Shown here: one piece after another, positions 13,741 through 22,471 of the stretch
Position numbering within the stretch: position 1 is the first letter of the stretch
How the letters are laid out: each line of letters opens with the position of its first letter
Origin: Hyphomicrobiales bacterium
GTDB taxonomy: Bacteria > Pseudomonadota > Alphaproteobacteria > Rhizobiales > Rhizobiaceae
Length of the DNA: 33,146 nt
Assembly (NCBI GenBank): GCA_900471525.1
Contig: UCEZ01000059.1
Coordinates: 1 to 33,146 of the forward strand
Direction of reading: 5' to 3'
Notes under the pieces: model-generated
What the model was told of the DNA's origin: nothing
The model's database searches: none
Seen by the model: only the letters and a program-made list of their open reading frames with translations
Position numbers and translations under genes: made by a program

Positions 13741-14418
13741 ATGCGCTTGAACACCGGACGGGCGGCAGCCCTTTTGTCTGCGATCATTGCCTTTGCAAAT
13801 ATGGCCCCCGGCTCGGCCAGCGCGGAAGACCTGCAGATCTCCGTCTATGGCGGCTACCAGACGGCGCCGCACAGCGACGTCACGGTATCGGACGGCACAA
13901 ATTTTGCCGCGGGCTGGGAGGGTAACTCCTTCAAGTCGCCGCAATATTACGGCGTGCGCGGCACCTGGTGGCTGACTGACCTCGGCAAGCCAAATATCGG
14001 CCTGTCGATCGACTACACCCATGCAAAGGTCTACGCGGACGACGAGACATTCGGCAAGACGCCGGGATGGACCCACTTCGAATTTACCGACGGGCTGAAC
14101 CTGCTCACCCTGAACGGTATCTACCGTTTCCAGAAGCCGGACCGGAAATGGACGCCCTATGTCGGCGCCGGCGTCGGCATCAACGTACCGCATGTCGAAG
14201 TCACCCGCCCCTCCGGCCGGACATTCGACTATGAATTCGGCGGCGTGACCCTTCAGGCGCAGGCGGGCATTTCCTACCAGATTTCAGAGCGCTGGTCCGT
14301 TTTCGGCGAATACAAGGGTAACTATTCCTTCGTCGACGTGCCGATCGACAGCGGCGCCCACCTGAAGACCGACATCATCACCAATGCGGTCAATCTCGGC
14401 GTCTCGTTTCACTTCTGA
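13741..14418 (+). CDS. Outer-membrane beta-barrel protein, LpxQ (lipid A oxidase)-like
   Basis: Encodes 225 residues from ATG 13741, with GGGGA 6 nt upstream. Residues 1-28 are a signal peptide (APGSASA, then EDLQ). The mature part is rich in alternating aromatic and polar strands (ISVYGGYQTAPHSDV, YYGVRGTWWLTD, TPYVGAGVGINVPHVEV, WSVFGEYKGNYSF) and ends AVNLGVSFHF, with the terminal Phe expected of Bam-assembled barrels. Family members in rhizobia are annotated as lipid A oxidase LpxQ, which oxidises the proximal glucosamine to aminogluconate. I rate the barrel certain and LpxQ likely only from remembered similarity. It overlaps the convergent glcF stop by 10 nt. Confidence 0.75.
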   Translation: MRLNTGRAAALLSAIIAFANMAPGSASAEDLQISVYGGYQTAPHSDVTVSDGTNFAAGWEGNSFKSPQYYGVRGTWWLTDLGKPNIGLSIDYTHAKVYADDETFGKTPGWTHFEFTDGLNLLTLNGIYRFQKPDRKWTPYVGAGVGINVPHVEVTRPSGRTFDYEFGGVTLQAQAGISYQISERWSVFGEYKGNYSFVDVPIDSGAHLKTDIITNAVNLGVSFHF

Positions 14419-15710
14419 AGCAAGGCCGGTTTTTCACCGCCATAGGCCCAGTCGAGAAGCTCCACCGTATGCAGGATCGGCATTGCCGTGCCGGTGGCGA
14501 TCTGGGTGATGCAGCCGATATTGCCGGTGGCGATGACGTCGGCTTTCGTCGCCTCGATGTTCTTGACCTTGCGCGCCTTCAGCGTTGCCGAGATCTCCGG
14601 CTGCAGGATGTTGTAGGTCCCGGCCGAACCGCAACAGAGATGGCCCTCGGCGGGATCTCGGACGGTGAAGCCGGCATTCTTGAGAAGCAGCTTCGGCGCC
14701 AGGGTGATCTTCTGGCCATGCTGCATCGAACAGGCGGAATGATAGGCGACCGTGATGTTTCTCGGCTCCTGCCGAGGCAGATCAAGACTTGCCAGATATT
14801 CGGTGATGTCCTTTGCAAGCGCCGACACGCGCACAGCCTTTTCCGCATAGACCGGATCGAGCCGCAGCATGTGGCCGTAGTCCTTGATCGTCGTGCCGCA
14901 GCCGGACGCGGTGATGATGATGGCATCGAGACCGCCCTCGTCCGCCGCCTTGATCCAGACGTCGACATTGCGGCGGGCGGCGGCGAGTGCCTGTTCCTCG
15001 CGGCCCATATGGTGGACCAGCGCCCCGCAACAGCCCTCGCCCTGCGGCACCACAACCTCCACACCGAGCCGCGTCAACAGCCGGATCGCCGCCTCGTTGA
15101 TGCCGGGTTTCAGCACCGGCTGGGCGCAGCCGGTGAGAATGGCCACGCGGCCGCGCTTCGGGGCCTGCGTCACACGGATGCCGGGCCTTGCTGCCGCGGA
15201 TGCCGGCGCAATGTCCGATGGCGCCAGGTCCAGCATGACGCCGAAGGTTTTCAGGAAGGGCATCCGTTTCATCAACCCGGCAAACGGCCGGCCAAACCGG
15301 GCTGCCCTGAGTGCCAGCCGAAAGCGCGACGGATAAGGCAGGACCGCCGCCAGCACGCTTCGCACCAACCGGTCCTTCAGCGGCCGCTTGTAGGTCTGTT
15401 CGATATGAATACGGGCATGATCGACAAGGTGCATGTAGTTGACGCCGGAGGGGCAGGTGGTCATGCAGGCAAGGCAGGACAGGCAGCGGTCGATGTGGGT
15501 CACCACTTCTTCATCCGCCGGGCGGCCGTTTTCCAGCATGTCCTTGATCAGGTAGATGCGTCCGCGCGGGCTGTCGAGTTCGTTACCCAGCGTCACGTAG
15601 GTGGGACAGGTAGCCGTGCAGAAACCGCAATGCACGCATTTGCGCAGGATCGCCTCGGATTCGGCGACGTGCGGGTCGGCAAGCTGGGCGGCGGTGAAGT
15701 TGGTTTGCAT
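14409..15710 (-). CDS. glcF: Glycolate oxidase iron-sulfur subunit GlcF
   Basis: Encodes 433 residues. The N-terminus has two 4Fe-4S ferredoxin motifs: CVHCGFCTATCP (residues about 25-36) and CLSCLACMTTCPSGV (about 76-90). The C-terminal half has two cysteine-rich CCG domains seen as EGCCGALVHHMG and CCGSAGTYN. It is the electron-transfer subunit of glycolate dehydrogenase, passing electrons from GlcD/GlcE flavins to the membrane quinone pool as glycolate is oxidised to glyoxylate. It is the last gene of glcDEF, separated from glcE by RIME copy B, which must be transcribed through. Confidence 0.95.
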   Translation of the reverse strand: MQTNFTAAQLADPHVAESEAILRKCVHCGFCTATCPTYVTLGNELDSPRGRIYLIKDMLENGRPADEEVVTHIDRCLSCLACMTTCPSGVNYMHLVDHARIHIEQTYKRPLKDRLVRSVLAAVLPYPSRFRLALRAARFGRPFAGLMKRMPFLKTFGVMLDLAPSDIAPASAAARPGIRVTQAPKRGRVAILTGCAQPVLKPGINEAAIRLLTRLGVEVVVPQGEGCCGALVHHMGREEQALAAARRNVDVWIKAADEGGLDAIIITASGCGTTIKDYGHMLRLDPVYAEKAVRVSALAKDITEYLASLDLPRQEPRNITVAYHSACSMQHGQKITLAPKLLLKNAGFTVRDPAEGHLCCGSAGTYNILQPEISATLKARKVKNIEATKADVIATGNIGCITQIATGTAMPILHTVELLDWAYGGEKPALLQK

Positions 15711-15740
15711 CAGGCGCAGGGCTCCGGGTTTGCGGCGGCA

Positions 15741-15884
15741 TACCCCCCTCTGCCCCTCCGGGACATCTCCCCCTCAAGGGGGGAGATCGGCCGCATGTTT
15801 TTTGCCTCCCTTACAAAGGTCTCATGGCAAAAGAACGATCTCCCCCCTTGAGGGGGAGATGTCGCGAAGCGACAGAGGGGGGTA
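15741..15884. repeat. RIME-like mosaic palindromic repeat, copy B
   Basis: A 144-bp element with ends ACCCCCCTCTG and CAGAGGGGGGT. Each inner half carries a CTCCCCCTCAAGGGGGGAG type palindrome, and a GTCGCGAAGCGAC hairpin lies near the right end. Orientation and core (GATCGGCCGCA on the left, AAAAGAACGATC on the right) match copy A. It fills the glcE-glcF gap, starting 13 bp after the glcE stop codon in the direction of transcription. Confidence 0.85.
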
Positions 15885-15897
15885 ACGCGCGTCATAC

Positions 15898-17106
15898 TCA
15901 TGACTTCCCCATCTTCCCCGGATTGAAAATCCCCCTCGGATCGAACTTCTCCTTGATCCGCGCAGACAAAGCTGCCACCGCAGGCGCCTCCGGCTCGAAT
16001 GCCGGCGTCACGGCGCGCACCGCATCCGAGGCCCGTACAAGTGTCGTATGCCCGCCGCCCAAGCCCTTGATGTAACGGCGCAGCAAATCGCCTTCGGCAT
16101 CAGCTTCCATGCGCAGCCAGATCAGGCCGCCCTGCCAGTCGTAGAAGGCATCGACGCCGGCTTCGAGGCGCAATGCCGCCACCAGCTGGTGACCGGCAGA
16201 CGGGGCAATCGAGACTCGCCAGAGCGGCTTTTGTGTACCGTCCGCATAAGGCTTCACGTCTCGAATATCCCGCCAGAGTTTTTCCGTTGCCTCCTGTTCC
16301 AGAGTGACGACAGGCGCGACCGCGGCAAAAGCCGCCCTCAGTTTTTCAGCCCGTGCCGCAACCGAGGCCGCGAGCCCCTCAAGACGAAGCACCGTTGCGG
16401 CACCATCCGGGTGGCTGCTGCCGATGAAGCGGTAGCGCACGCTGTCAGGCAGGTGTGCGGCGCCCGAGACCTCGACCGGCATCGCCAGCGCGTGTGCCAT
16501 CGCGGCAGCGGCCTGCGCATCATCGAGACCGAAAGCGGCGATAGTGACTGCGGCGAGTGGCAATGGCAGCACCTTGAAGGTGACCTCCGTCAGAAGCCCA
16601 AGCGTGCCGTGCGAACCACAAAGCAACTTGACCAGATCCAGACCGGTGACGTTTTTCATCACCCGGCCGCCGGACTTGATCACCTCGCCCGATCCGTTGA
16701 TGAAACGGATGCCGAGCAGGTGATCTCGCGCGGCACCGGCCGTGATGCGCCGTGGGCCAGATACATTGGCGGCAAAGACGCCGCCGATGGTCGGTGCGCC
16801 GGTTGCTCCCATGACACCCCGATGATCCGTCGGTTCGAAGGCGAGCATCTGGCGATTGGCGAGCAATGCCGTCTCGATCTCCGCCATCGGCGTTCCAGCC
16901 TTGGCGCTCATCGTCATTTCAGCGGGATTGTAGCTGACGATGCCGGTGAGCTTGCGCGTCGACAGGACCTGATCGGCCCGGACGCGGTTGCCGAAGCCAG
17001 ACCGCGTTCCGCCTCCGCAGATCGCCAGCGGGCTTCCTGCCTCAGCCGCCTGTCTGACGATGTCCGCAGCGTCTTCCTCGGAGGTTGGTTCGAAGACGAC
17101 GCTCAT
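15898..17106 (-). CDS. glcE: Glycolate oxidase FAD-binding subunit GlcE
   Basis: Encodes 402 residues from ATG 17106; the open frame runs to 17157 inside glcD, but the ATG overlapping the glcD stop (ATGA) is the natural start. An FAD-binding PCMH domain fills about residues 1-190: ICGGGTRSGFGN, then GAPTIGGVFAANVSGPRR, then KNVTGLDLVKLLCGSHGTLG. The C-terminus has FDPRGIFNPGKMG, the usual ending of FAD-linked oxidases. GlcE is the smaller flavin subunit of glycolate dehydrogenase and is needed with GlcD and GlcF for activity. Confidence 0.94.
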   Translation of the reverse strand: MSVVFEPTSEEDAADIVRQAAEAGSPLAICGGGTRSGFGNRVRADQVLSTRKLTGIVSYNPAEMTMSAKAGTPMAEIETALLANRQMLAFEPTDHRGVMGATGAPTIGGVFAANVSGPRRITAGAARDHLLGIRFINGSGEVIKSGGRVMKNVTGLDLVKLLCGSHGTLGLLTEVTFKVLPLPLAAVTIAAFGLDDAQAAAAMAHALAMPVEVSGAAHLPDSVRYRFIGSSHPDGAATVLRLEGLAASVAARAEKLRAAFAAVAPVVTLEQEATEKLWRDIRDVKPYADGTQKPLWRVSIAPSAGHQLVAALRLEAGVDAFYDWQGGLIWLRMEADAEGDLLRRYIKGLGGGHTTLVRASDAVRAVTPAFEPEAPAVAALSARIKEKFDPRGIFNPGKMGKS

Positions 17107-18542
17107 GCGGCAGGACGCCCTTCCAGCGGAAAGACCTTGGATGGGTTCATGATCCATTGCGGATCGAAGGCGGCACGGGCCGCCATTTGCTGGTTAAGAT
17201 CAACCTGGGCGAACTGATGCAGCATCAGGTCGCGTTTCTCGATGCCGACACCATGCTCGCCGGTCAGGCACCCGCCAGCATCGACGCAGAGCCTCAGAAT
17301 ATCGTTGCCCGCCGCTTCGGCGCGCGCCGCATCTTCCGGATCGTTGATGTTGTAGAGGATGAGCGGATGCATATTGCCGTCTCCGGCGTGGAAGACATTG
17401 GCGACCCTCAGGCCGTAGCCGTCGATGATTTCACTGGTCTTCTTCAGGACATAGGAGAGCTGGCTGAGCGGTACCGTGCCATCCATGCAGATATAGTCGG
17501 CAATGCGGCCTGTCGCTCCGAAAGCGGATTTGCGGCCCTTCCAGATCAGCGCCGCTTCCGTTGCCGATTGGCTTTCCTTGATGGTGGAAACATTGTGGCG
17601 GCGGGCGATCTCGATGATGCTTGCCAGCATCGCATCCATCTCGGCTTCCGACCCCTCGACCTCGACGATCAGCAGCGCTTCGACATCCATGGGGTAACCT
17701 GCCTGCGCAAACGCCTCGCAGATGCTGATCGCCGGCTTGTCCATGAATTCGATGGCAACCGGGATGATGCCCGAGCCGATGATTTCGGCGACACAAGCGC
17801 CTGCCGCCTCGGATGAGGGAAAGCCGAAAAGCACGGGACGCGCGCCTTCCGGCTTGGCGATCAACCGGACCGTCGCCTCCGTGACGATGCCGAGCTGGCC
17901 CTCCGAGCCGCAAACGAGGCCAAGAAGATCATAGCCCGGGGCATCCAGCGCCTTGCCTCCGAGATCGACGATCGTGCCGTCGAACAGTACCATCTTCACG
18001 CCGAGCAGGTTGTTGGTGGTCACCCCGTATTTCAGGCAATGGGCGCCGCCGGAATTCATGCCGATATTGCCGCCGATGGTACAGGCAAGTTGCGAACTCG
18101 GGTCCGGCGCATAGAAGAAACCATCGGCTGAGACGGCTTCGGAAATATTGAGATTGGTGACGCCCGCCTGCACTGTCGCGGTACGGTTGGCAAAGTCGAT
18201 ATCGAGGATATGCGACATCTTCGACAAGCCGACGACCACCGCATCCGTCTGCGGGATGGCACCGCCGGACAGGGAGGTCCCTGCCCCGCGCGGCACGACG
18301 GGAATGCCGTAGCGGCTGCAATATTTGAGGACTGCTGCCACCTGCGTCGTGGTTTCCGGCAGGGCGACGACCAGCGGCACCTGGCGATAGGCGATGAAGG
18401 CATCCGTCTCGAACGGCACGAGCCCGCGTTTTTCGCTGATCAGGCAGCCTTCCGGCAGGAGATCCGCCAAATCCTCTACGATCGCATCGCGGCGGGCGAG
18501 CACGGATTGTTTCGGCTCCAGAAAGGCGATCGTCTCCGGCAT
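17103..18542 (-). CDS. glcD: Glycolate oxidase catalytic FAD-linked subunit GlcD
   Basis: Encodes 479 residues; GGGAGG lies 6 nt before ATG 18542. FAD-binding PCMH motifs are complete: VVPRGAGTSLSGGAIP, then GGNIGMNSGGAHCLKYG, then LLGLVCGSEGQLGIVTEATV. The C-terminal oxidase domain carries VFHAGDGNMHPLILYN and GGCLTGEHGVGIEKRDLM, holding substrate-contacting residues, and ends with PSKVFP. It oxidises glycolate (and probably D-lactate as a side activity) to glyoxylate. It is the first gene of glcDEF, with a LysR gene diverging 118 nt upstream that is the obvious candidate regulator. Confidence 0.95.
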   Translation of the reverse strand: MPETIAFLEPKQSVLARRDAIVEDLADLLPEGCLISEKRGLVPFETDAFIAYRQVPLVVALPETTTQVAAVLKYCSRYGIPVVPRGAGTSLSGGAIPQTDAVVVGLSKMSHILDIDFANRTATVQAGVTNLNISEAVSADGFFYAPDPSSQLACTIGGNIGMNSGGAHCLKYGVTTNNLLGVKMVLFDGTIVDLGGKALDAPGYDLLGLVCGSEGQLGIVTEATVRLIAKPEGARPVLFGFPSSEAAGACVAEIIGSGIIPVAIEFMDKPAISICEAFAQAGYPMDVEALLIVEVEGSEAEMDAMLASIIEIARRHNVSTIKESQSATEAALIWKGRKSAFGATGRIADYICMDGTVPLSQLSYVLKKTSEIIDGYGLRVANVFHAGDGNMHPLILYNINDPEDAARAEAAGNDILRLCVDAGGCLTGEHGVGIEKRDLMLHQFAQVDLNQQMAARAAFDPQWIMNPSKVFPLEGRPAA

Positions 18543-18578
18543 GTCTGCCTCCCGGCTTATTCACAATGCGGCACAAAT

Positions 18579-18597
18579 TGGTATTTTTTCTTTACCA
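18579..18597. promoter_or_regulatory. Candidate LysR operator between glcD and the divergent LysR gene
   Basis: TGGTA and TACCA form a perfect inverted repeat over 19 bp with an AT-rich 9-nt spacer, in the form T-N-A expected for LysR binding boxes. It lies 37 nt upstream of glcD and 64 nt upstream of the LysR start. The binding role is inferred. Confidence 0.45.
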
Positions 18598-18660
18598 CTA
18601 TCGCCACAACGCAGCAAATGTTAATCAGTTTTTCCGTTTTCGAAACAATGGTCAAGATTG

Positions 18661-19557
18661 ATGACAAATCTGGGCGATCTTGAGGTCTTCACCCGTGTGG
18701 TTTCGACCGGCAGCATGTCGGCGGCTGGTCGTGCGCTCGGGTTTTCACCTGCCGTCATCTCCAAGCGCATCAAGCGGCTGGAAGACCGGCTGGGCACACG
18801 GCTTTTGCAGCGAACCACACGGCAGATATCGCTGACGGAAGCGGGACAGGGTTTTTATGACCGGGTGCTCGGCGTTCTCGCCGGCATCGAGGATGCCGAA
18901 GCCTTTGCCTCCGGCCGCTCCGGCCAGCCGCAGGGTACCTTGCGCATCACCGCCCCTACCTCCTTCGGCCGCATGCACGTGGCGCCGCATCTCGCGCGCT
19001 TTATCGAGATACACACCGACCTCATCGTAAATATCGTCCTGTCCGACGAATTCACTGACATCGTCGCGGAAGGCTTCGACCTCGCCATCCGCATCGGCGA
19101 ACTCAGCGACTCGACGCTGGTGGCGCGAAAACTGGTGCCGGTGCGGCGCATCCTCTGCGCCTCTCCGGCCTATATCGAGCGATACGGCATACCGGACACC
19201 GTCGACGATCTCGGGCATCATATCTGCCTTCGCCAGCATAATCACGACACATGGAAACTGGAGGGCGCCGAAGGCTCGCTAAGCTACAAGCCGCAGGGCC
19301 GGCTGATCACCAATTCGTCGGAAGTTGTACGCGAGGCGGTCCTCTCGGGCGCCGGCATCGCGCTGCGCTCGACCTGGGATGTCGGCGGCGACCTCAAATC
19401 TGGAAAGCTCGTGCAGGTGCTGCCCGCCTGGGAAGGATCGCGCAATCTCTTCGTCTCCGCCCTCTATCCCAGCCGCCAGTTCCTGCCAGCCAAGGTCAGG
19501 CTGTTCATCGACTACCTGGCCGGGCTTTACGGGCCGGAGCCTTATTGGGAGCGGTAG
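18661..19557 (+). CDS. LysR-family regulator divergent from glcDEF
   Basis: Encodes 298 residues from ATG 18661. The N-terminal winged helix-turn-helix covers residues about 4-62 (LGDLEVFTRVVSTGSMSAAGRALGFSPAVISKRIKRLE), and the LysR substrate-binding domain about 88-292 (GTLRITAPTSFGRMHVAPHL, then DLAIRIGELSDSTLVARKL). This is the DsdC/AaeR-like subgroup common in alphaproteobacteria. Its divergent placement suggests autoregulation and control of glcDEF by glycolate or a related acid; no sequence proves the ligand. It ends 16 nt inside the convergent DUF6880-type gene. Confidence 0.92.
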   Translation: MTNLGDLEVFTRVVSTGSMSAAGRALGFSPAVISKRIKRLEDRLGTRLLQRTTRQISLTEAGQGFYDRVLGVLAGIEDAEAFASGRSGQPQGTLRITAPTSFGRMHVAPHLARFIEIHTDLIVNIVLSDEFTDIVAEGFDLAIRIGELSDSTLVARKLVPVRRILCASPAYIERYGIPDTVDDLGHHICLRQHNHDTWKLEGAEGSLSYKPQGRLITNSSEVVREAVLSGAGIALRSTWDVGGDLKSGKLVQVLPAWEGSRNLFVSALYPSRQFLPAKVRLFIDYLAGLYGPEPYWER

Positions 19558-20972
19558 GTTTCCGGCGGGATGCGGTCCCAAAAGCCATGCCTGCGGATAT
19601 GCTGCTTTCGCAACTCAGCCACATAGTCGGCATGGGACATCAATCCGTCATTGCCGCCGGGACGTTTCGCCAGTGCCGTGAGCCTTGCAAGATAATCGGC
19701 ACCGTATCCATAGGCCTCCGACAGGCCGCGGCTGATGATGCGGTCTAACAAGGCGCGGTAGAGCGCTGTAGCCGCCGCCGGATAGTCGGCCTCAAAGGCC
19801 TCGGCGGCGGGTAGAAGAAACTCGTAGAATTCTCCTTCCCAGACGCCCCATCTTGCAACGACATAGCGCGCCGCAAGATCAAGCCTCGGCCAAGCTAGAT
19901 AAAACCGCAACGCCGCATGCGGTTCGCGATGCTTTTCAACAAAGGCGAAGGCCTTGTCCAGGGCCTCGAATTCCTCGAAGTCGCCGGCCTTGGCGATATA
20001 TTCACGCAGCATCTCGGTATCGAGCCCCTGCTCGAAAATCTTCCATCGCAGTGCCTGCGAAGCGGGCCGGTCCTTCAAGCCATCGAGAATGGCTGCCTCG
20101 AGTCGGTCCTTGTCGGGAAGCGGCTTCAGGTCGCCGCTCAGGACATCGGCACGGCGCATGAAGCCGATCCGGGATTTGCGGGGCTTGCGCACCCATGTCA
20201 ACGCGTCGGCATGACGGCCGGCGGCATAGAGGCGCTCGGCAACGACGGTCGGCTCACGGAGCGGTTCCGGGAGGACTTCCTCGATCGCCACATAGGCATC
20301 GAGATCACCGCACGCGTCGGCAATGGCACGGCGCACGTAGACGATCGCCGGCAGAAAGGTGGTTCCAGCCGGAATCTTCATGGTCGCGGCAAGTGTTTCG
20401 TCCCACGACTTCAACACATCCCGCGACAGCGCGGCGGCGGTCCGTACCGCAAGCAGCGTCTTGAAGCCATGATAGTCCATGCCCTGAAGACCGGGCGTGA
20501 TCAGCGCCGGGATTCGCGCCTGCTGCTCGGCCGGCACGGCCTGTGCCAGGCGCCCGGCGGCTTCGCAGGCCTGAGCGTAAATGCCGGCAATGCGGCCACT
20601 CGAATCGTTAACGCGCTCCGTGATGCCCTCATAGCCGAACACGAAACGGATCAACCGCTCCAGCGCCATGCCGGGGTCGACTGCGCCGAATTCCTTGACG
20701 ATGCTGGCCGAAATGCTTTCGAGGTCGTTGCCGAAAGCCCGTTCCTTCTGCCAGCGGATACGCGTGCGCGATTTTTCGAGCGCGGCAAGACGGCTGTCGA
20801 TCAGCTTGGCCACGCCCGCGGCACCGCTCACCCCGGCGAGCGCCGCATTCAACCGCTTCTTGAAGGAGGGATTGAGCGCGGCTTCGTCCAGCGCGATTTC
20901 AACGAGCCTTTCCAGACCGAGAACGGTCAGGCCGTCCCTGTCCAGTTTTGCCTTTTTAGCCGCTTTTGCCAT
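19542..20972 (-). CDS. DUF6880-type helical-repeat protein of unknown function
   Basis: Encodes 476 residues, cytoplasmic, with no signal peptide or membrane helix. The N-terminus is Lys-rich (MAKAAKKAKLDRDGLT), followed by LERLVEIALDEAALNPSFKKRL and then a long series of helix pairs with Ala-rich TPR-like spacing (LRFYLAWPRLDLAARYV, YPAAATALYRALLDRII). A conserved C-terminal HADYVAELRKQHIRRHGFW motif ends the protein; I recall it from proteins listed as DUF6880 in rhizobia. No catalytic motif is seen. A scaffold or RNA/protein-binding role is possible but unproven. Its 3' end overlaps the LysR gene by 16 nt. Confidence 0.75.
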   Translation of the reverse strand: MAKAAKKAKLDRDGLTVLGLERLVEIALDEAALNPSFKKRLNAALAGVSGAAGVAKLIDSRLAALEKSRTRIRWQKERAFGNDLESISASIVKEFGAVDPGMALERLIRFVFGYEGITERVNDSSGRIAGIYAQACEAAGRLAQAVPAEQQARIPALITPGLQGMDYHGFKTLLAVRTAAALSRDVLKSWDETLAATMKIPAGTTFLPAIVYVRRAIADACGDLDAYVAIEEVLPEPLREPTVVAERLYAAGRHADALTWVRKPRKSRIGFMRRADVLSGDLKPLPDKDRLEAAILDGLKDRPASQALRWKIFEQGLDTEMLREYIAKAGDFEEFEALDKAFAFVEKHREPHAALRFYLAWPRLDLAARYVVARWGVWEGEFYEFLLPAAEAFEADYPAAATALYRALLDRIISRGLSEAYGYGADYLARLTALAKRPGGNDGLMSHADYVAELRKQHIRRHGFWDRIPPETYRSQ

Positions 20973-21013
20973 GGGTTCGCACAGGTCGAATCATTTCGAG
21001 TATCCTGCGAGAC

Positions 21014-22297
21014 TTAAAGGGTTTCGCGGTCCTCGTCTGCATGATGCTTGCGGATCCGGCGCACGACGAGCCACATGGCCAGCACGGCGACAGGCACGAA
21101 GAATCCGGTCAGCACGCTCGATTTGACCGGGATGCCCTCGCTTTCCAGCGCCTTGGCGAGATAGCCGAACAGGCCGACGACATAATAGGAGATCGCCGCG
21201 ACGGAAAGGCCTTCGACAGTCTGCTGGAGGCGCAGCTGCAGCTTGGCGCGACGGTCCATGGAGTTGAGCAGCACGCTGTTTTGCCGTTCCAGTTCGACAT
21301 CCACCCAGCTTCTGAGCAGCGCCGTAGCGCGGGTGAGTTTGCGTGACAGGTTGGCCTGGCGCTCCTCCACCGACTGGCAGGTGCGCATCGCCGGTGCCAG
21401 GCGCCGCTCCAGGAAGGTGCCGAGCGTTTCATAGCCCGGCACGCCGGTCTCGGTCAGCGATCGGATGCGTTCCTGGACGATGCCGTAATAAGCGCGGCTG
21501 GCGCCGAAACGATAGAGGCTAAGCGCAGCGCCCGCCTCGAGTTCAGCTGCCAAAAGCGTGATCTCGGCCAACATTTCATCGGCCTTTTCCCGAGCGCTGG
21601 TGCGCATCCTCTGGGTCATGCCGGTCAACCCATCCTCGATCCGCCGGATATCCGGCGACAGCGATTGTGCGAGCGGCAGGCCGACCATCGCCAGCGTCCG
21701 ATAGGTTTCGATATCAAGCAGCCGCTGGACGAGCGCGCCGGTTCCCGCCTCCGTCATGCCGCGATCGATGACGAGGATCTGCGTCAGCCCGTCACCGTTC
21801 TGGCGAAAATCGGTGAGTACGACAGCCTGGCCGTTCTTGACGTCGCTGTAGCAGAGGCTGGTCGGGTCGAATGCGCTCATCGCCGCGCGGGTTTCTTCCG
21901 AATCCGGCCGGATTTCCAGGCGGATGCCGGAAATCAGCGTTCCCGGCGGCGAAAATCCGTCGCCGAAAGGATGGGTGGTGACCTCGCCGCCGAAGCGGTC
22001 GGGAATGACGCCGTCCCAGAAATAGGTCGAAAATTCGGTGTGGCGCTCCCAGCGCAGGGTGCCCTGCCCCCAGGATAGTGCGTGATGGTTGGCTTCGCGG
22101 CTGGGCGGCGAGACACCGCGAGCCCGCGACAGCTCAGAAAGGACGGCATGATCGACGGCCGAGCCACCATCCGTCATGAAAGCAAGCTGGAAGATGACGC
22201 GCGGCGTTGTCACCAGCGCATACGGACGCGAATGAATCTCGCCCAGCGCCTGCGCGCGGGCCGGAGCCGACGGAAATGCGAAACTGCCTTTAGCCAT
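21014..22297 (-). CDS. DUF3422 family membrane protein
   Basis: Encodes 427 residues from ATG 22297, with GAGAGGGG about 10 nt upstream; an in-frame ATG at 22321 is the alternative. DUF3422 proteins are about 420-430 residues and open with the E-x-H-x-R-P motif, seen here as ALGEIHSRPYALV. The large N-terminal part is soluble and partly coiled (EKADEMLAEITLLAAELEAG). The C-terminus has two hydrophobic segments: SYYVVGLFGYLAKAL and VLTGFFVPVAVLAMWLVV, then a basic tail RRIRKHH. The family is widespread in proteobacteria with no defined role; the layout suggests a cytoplasmic domain tethered to the inner membrane. Confidence 0.85.
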   Translation of the reverse strand: MAKGSFAFPSAPARAQALGEIHSRPYALVTTPRVIFQLAFMTDGGSAVDHAVLSELSRARGVSPPSREANHHALSWGQGTLRWERHTEFSTYFWDGVIPDRFGGEVTTHPFGDGFSPPGTLISGIRLEIRPDSEETRAAMSAFDPTSLCYSDVKNGQAVVLTDFRQNGDGLTQILVIDRGMTEAGTGALVQRLLDIETYRTLAMVGLPLAQSLSPDIRRIEDGLTGMTQRMRTSAREKADEMLAEITLLAAELEAGAALSLYRFGASRAYYGIVQERIRSLTETGVPGYETLGTFLERRLAPAMRTCQSVEERQANLSRKLTRATALLRSWVDVELERQNSVLLNSMDRRAKLQLRLQQTVEGLSVAAISYYVVGLFGYLAKALESEGIPVKSSVLTGFFVPVAVLAMWLVVRRIRKHHADEDRETL

Positions 22298-22407
22298 GAA
22301 GCGTTTTCCCCTCTCACGCATCAATCAGAACTCTCTTATCAACAGGGCGGCAAAAAAGGAAAGGACGCTTTGACGCAGGGGGAAGTTTGTTTCGGCCTCG
22401 ACTTCAC

Positions 22408-22434
22408 AAAGTGGCTAAAGAATTTGACCACTTT
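22408..22434. promoter_or_regulatory. Candidate GntR operator upstream of the FCD regulator
   Basis: AAAGTGG and CCACTTT form a perfect 7-bp inverted repeat with a 13-nt AT-rich spacer, 38 nt before the GTG start. A direct repeat GGCTAAA follows at 22413 and 22445. It may mediate autoregulation. Confidence 0.45.
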
Positions 22435-22471
22435 TGAGCGCATGGCTAAATTGCCTCCAAGGAGACCAGCC

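Noticed and set aside
14469..17217. Long plus-strand open frames opposite glcF, glcE and glcD
   Set aside because: They are antisense shadows of clear glycolate oxidase genes in GC-rich DNA with no ribosome sites of their own.
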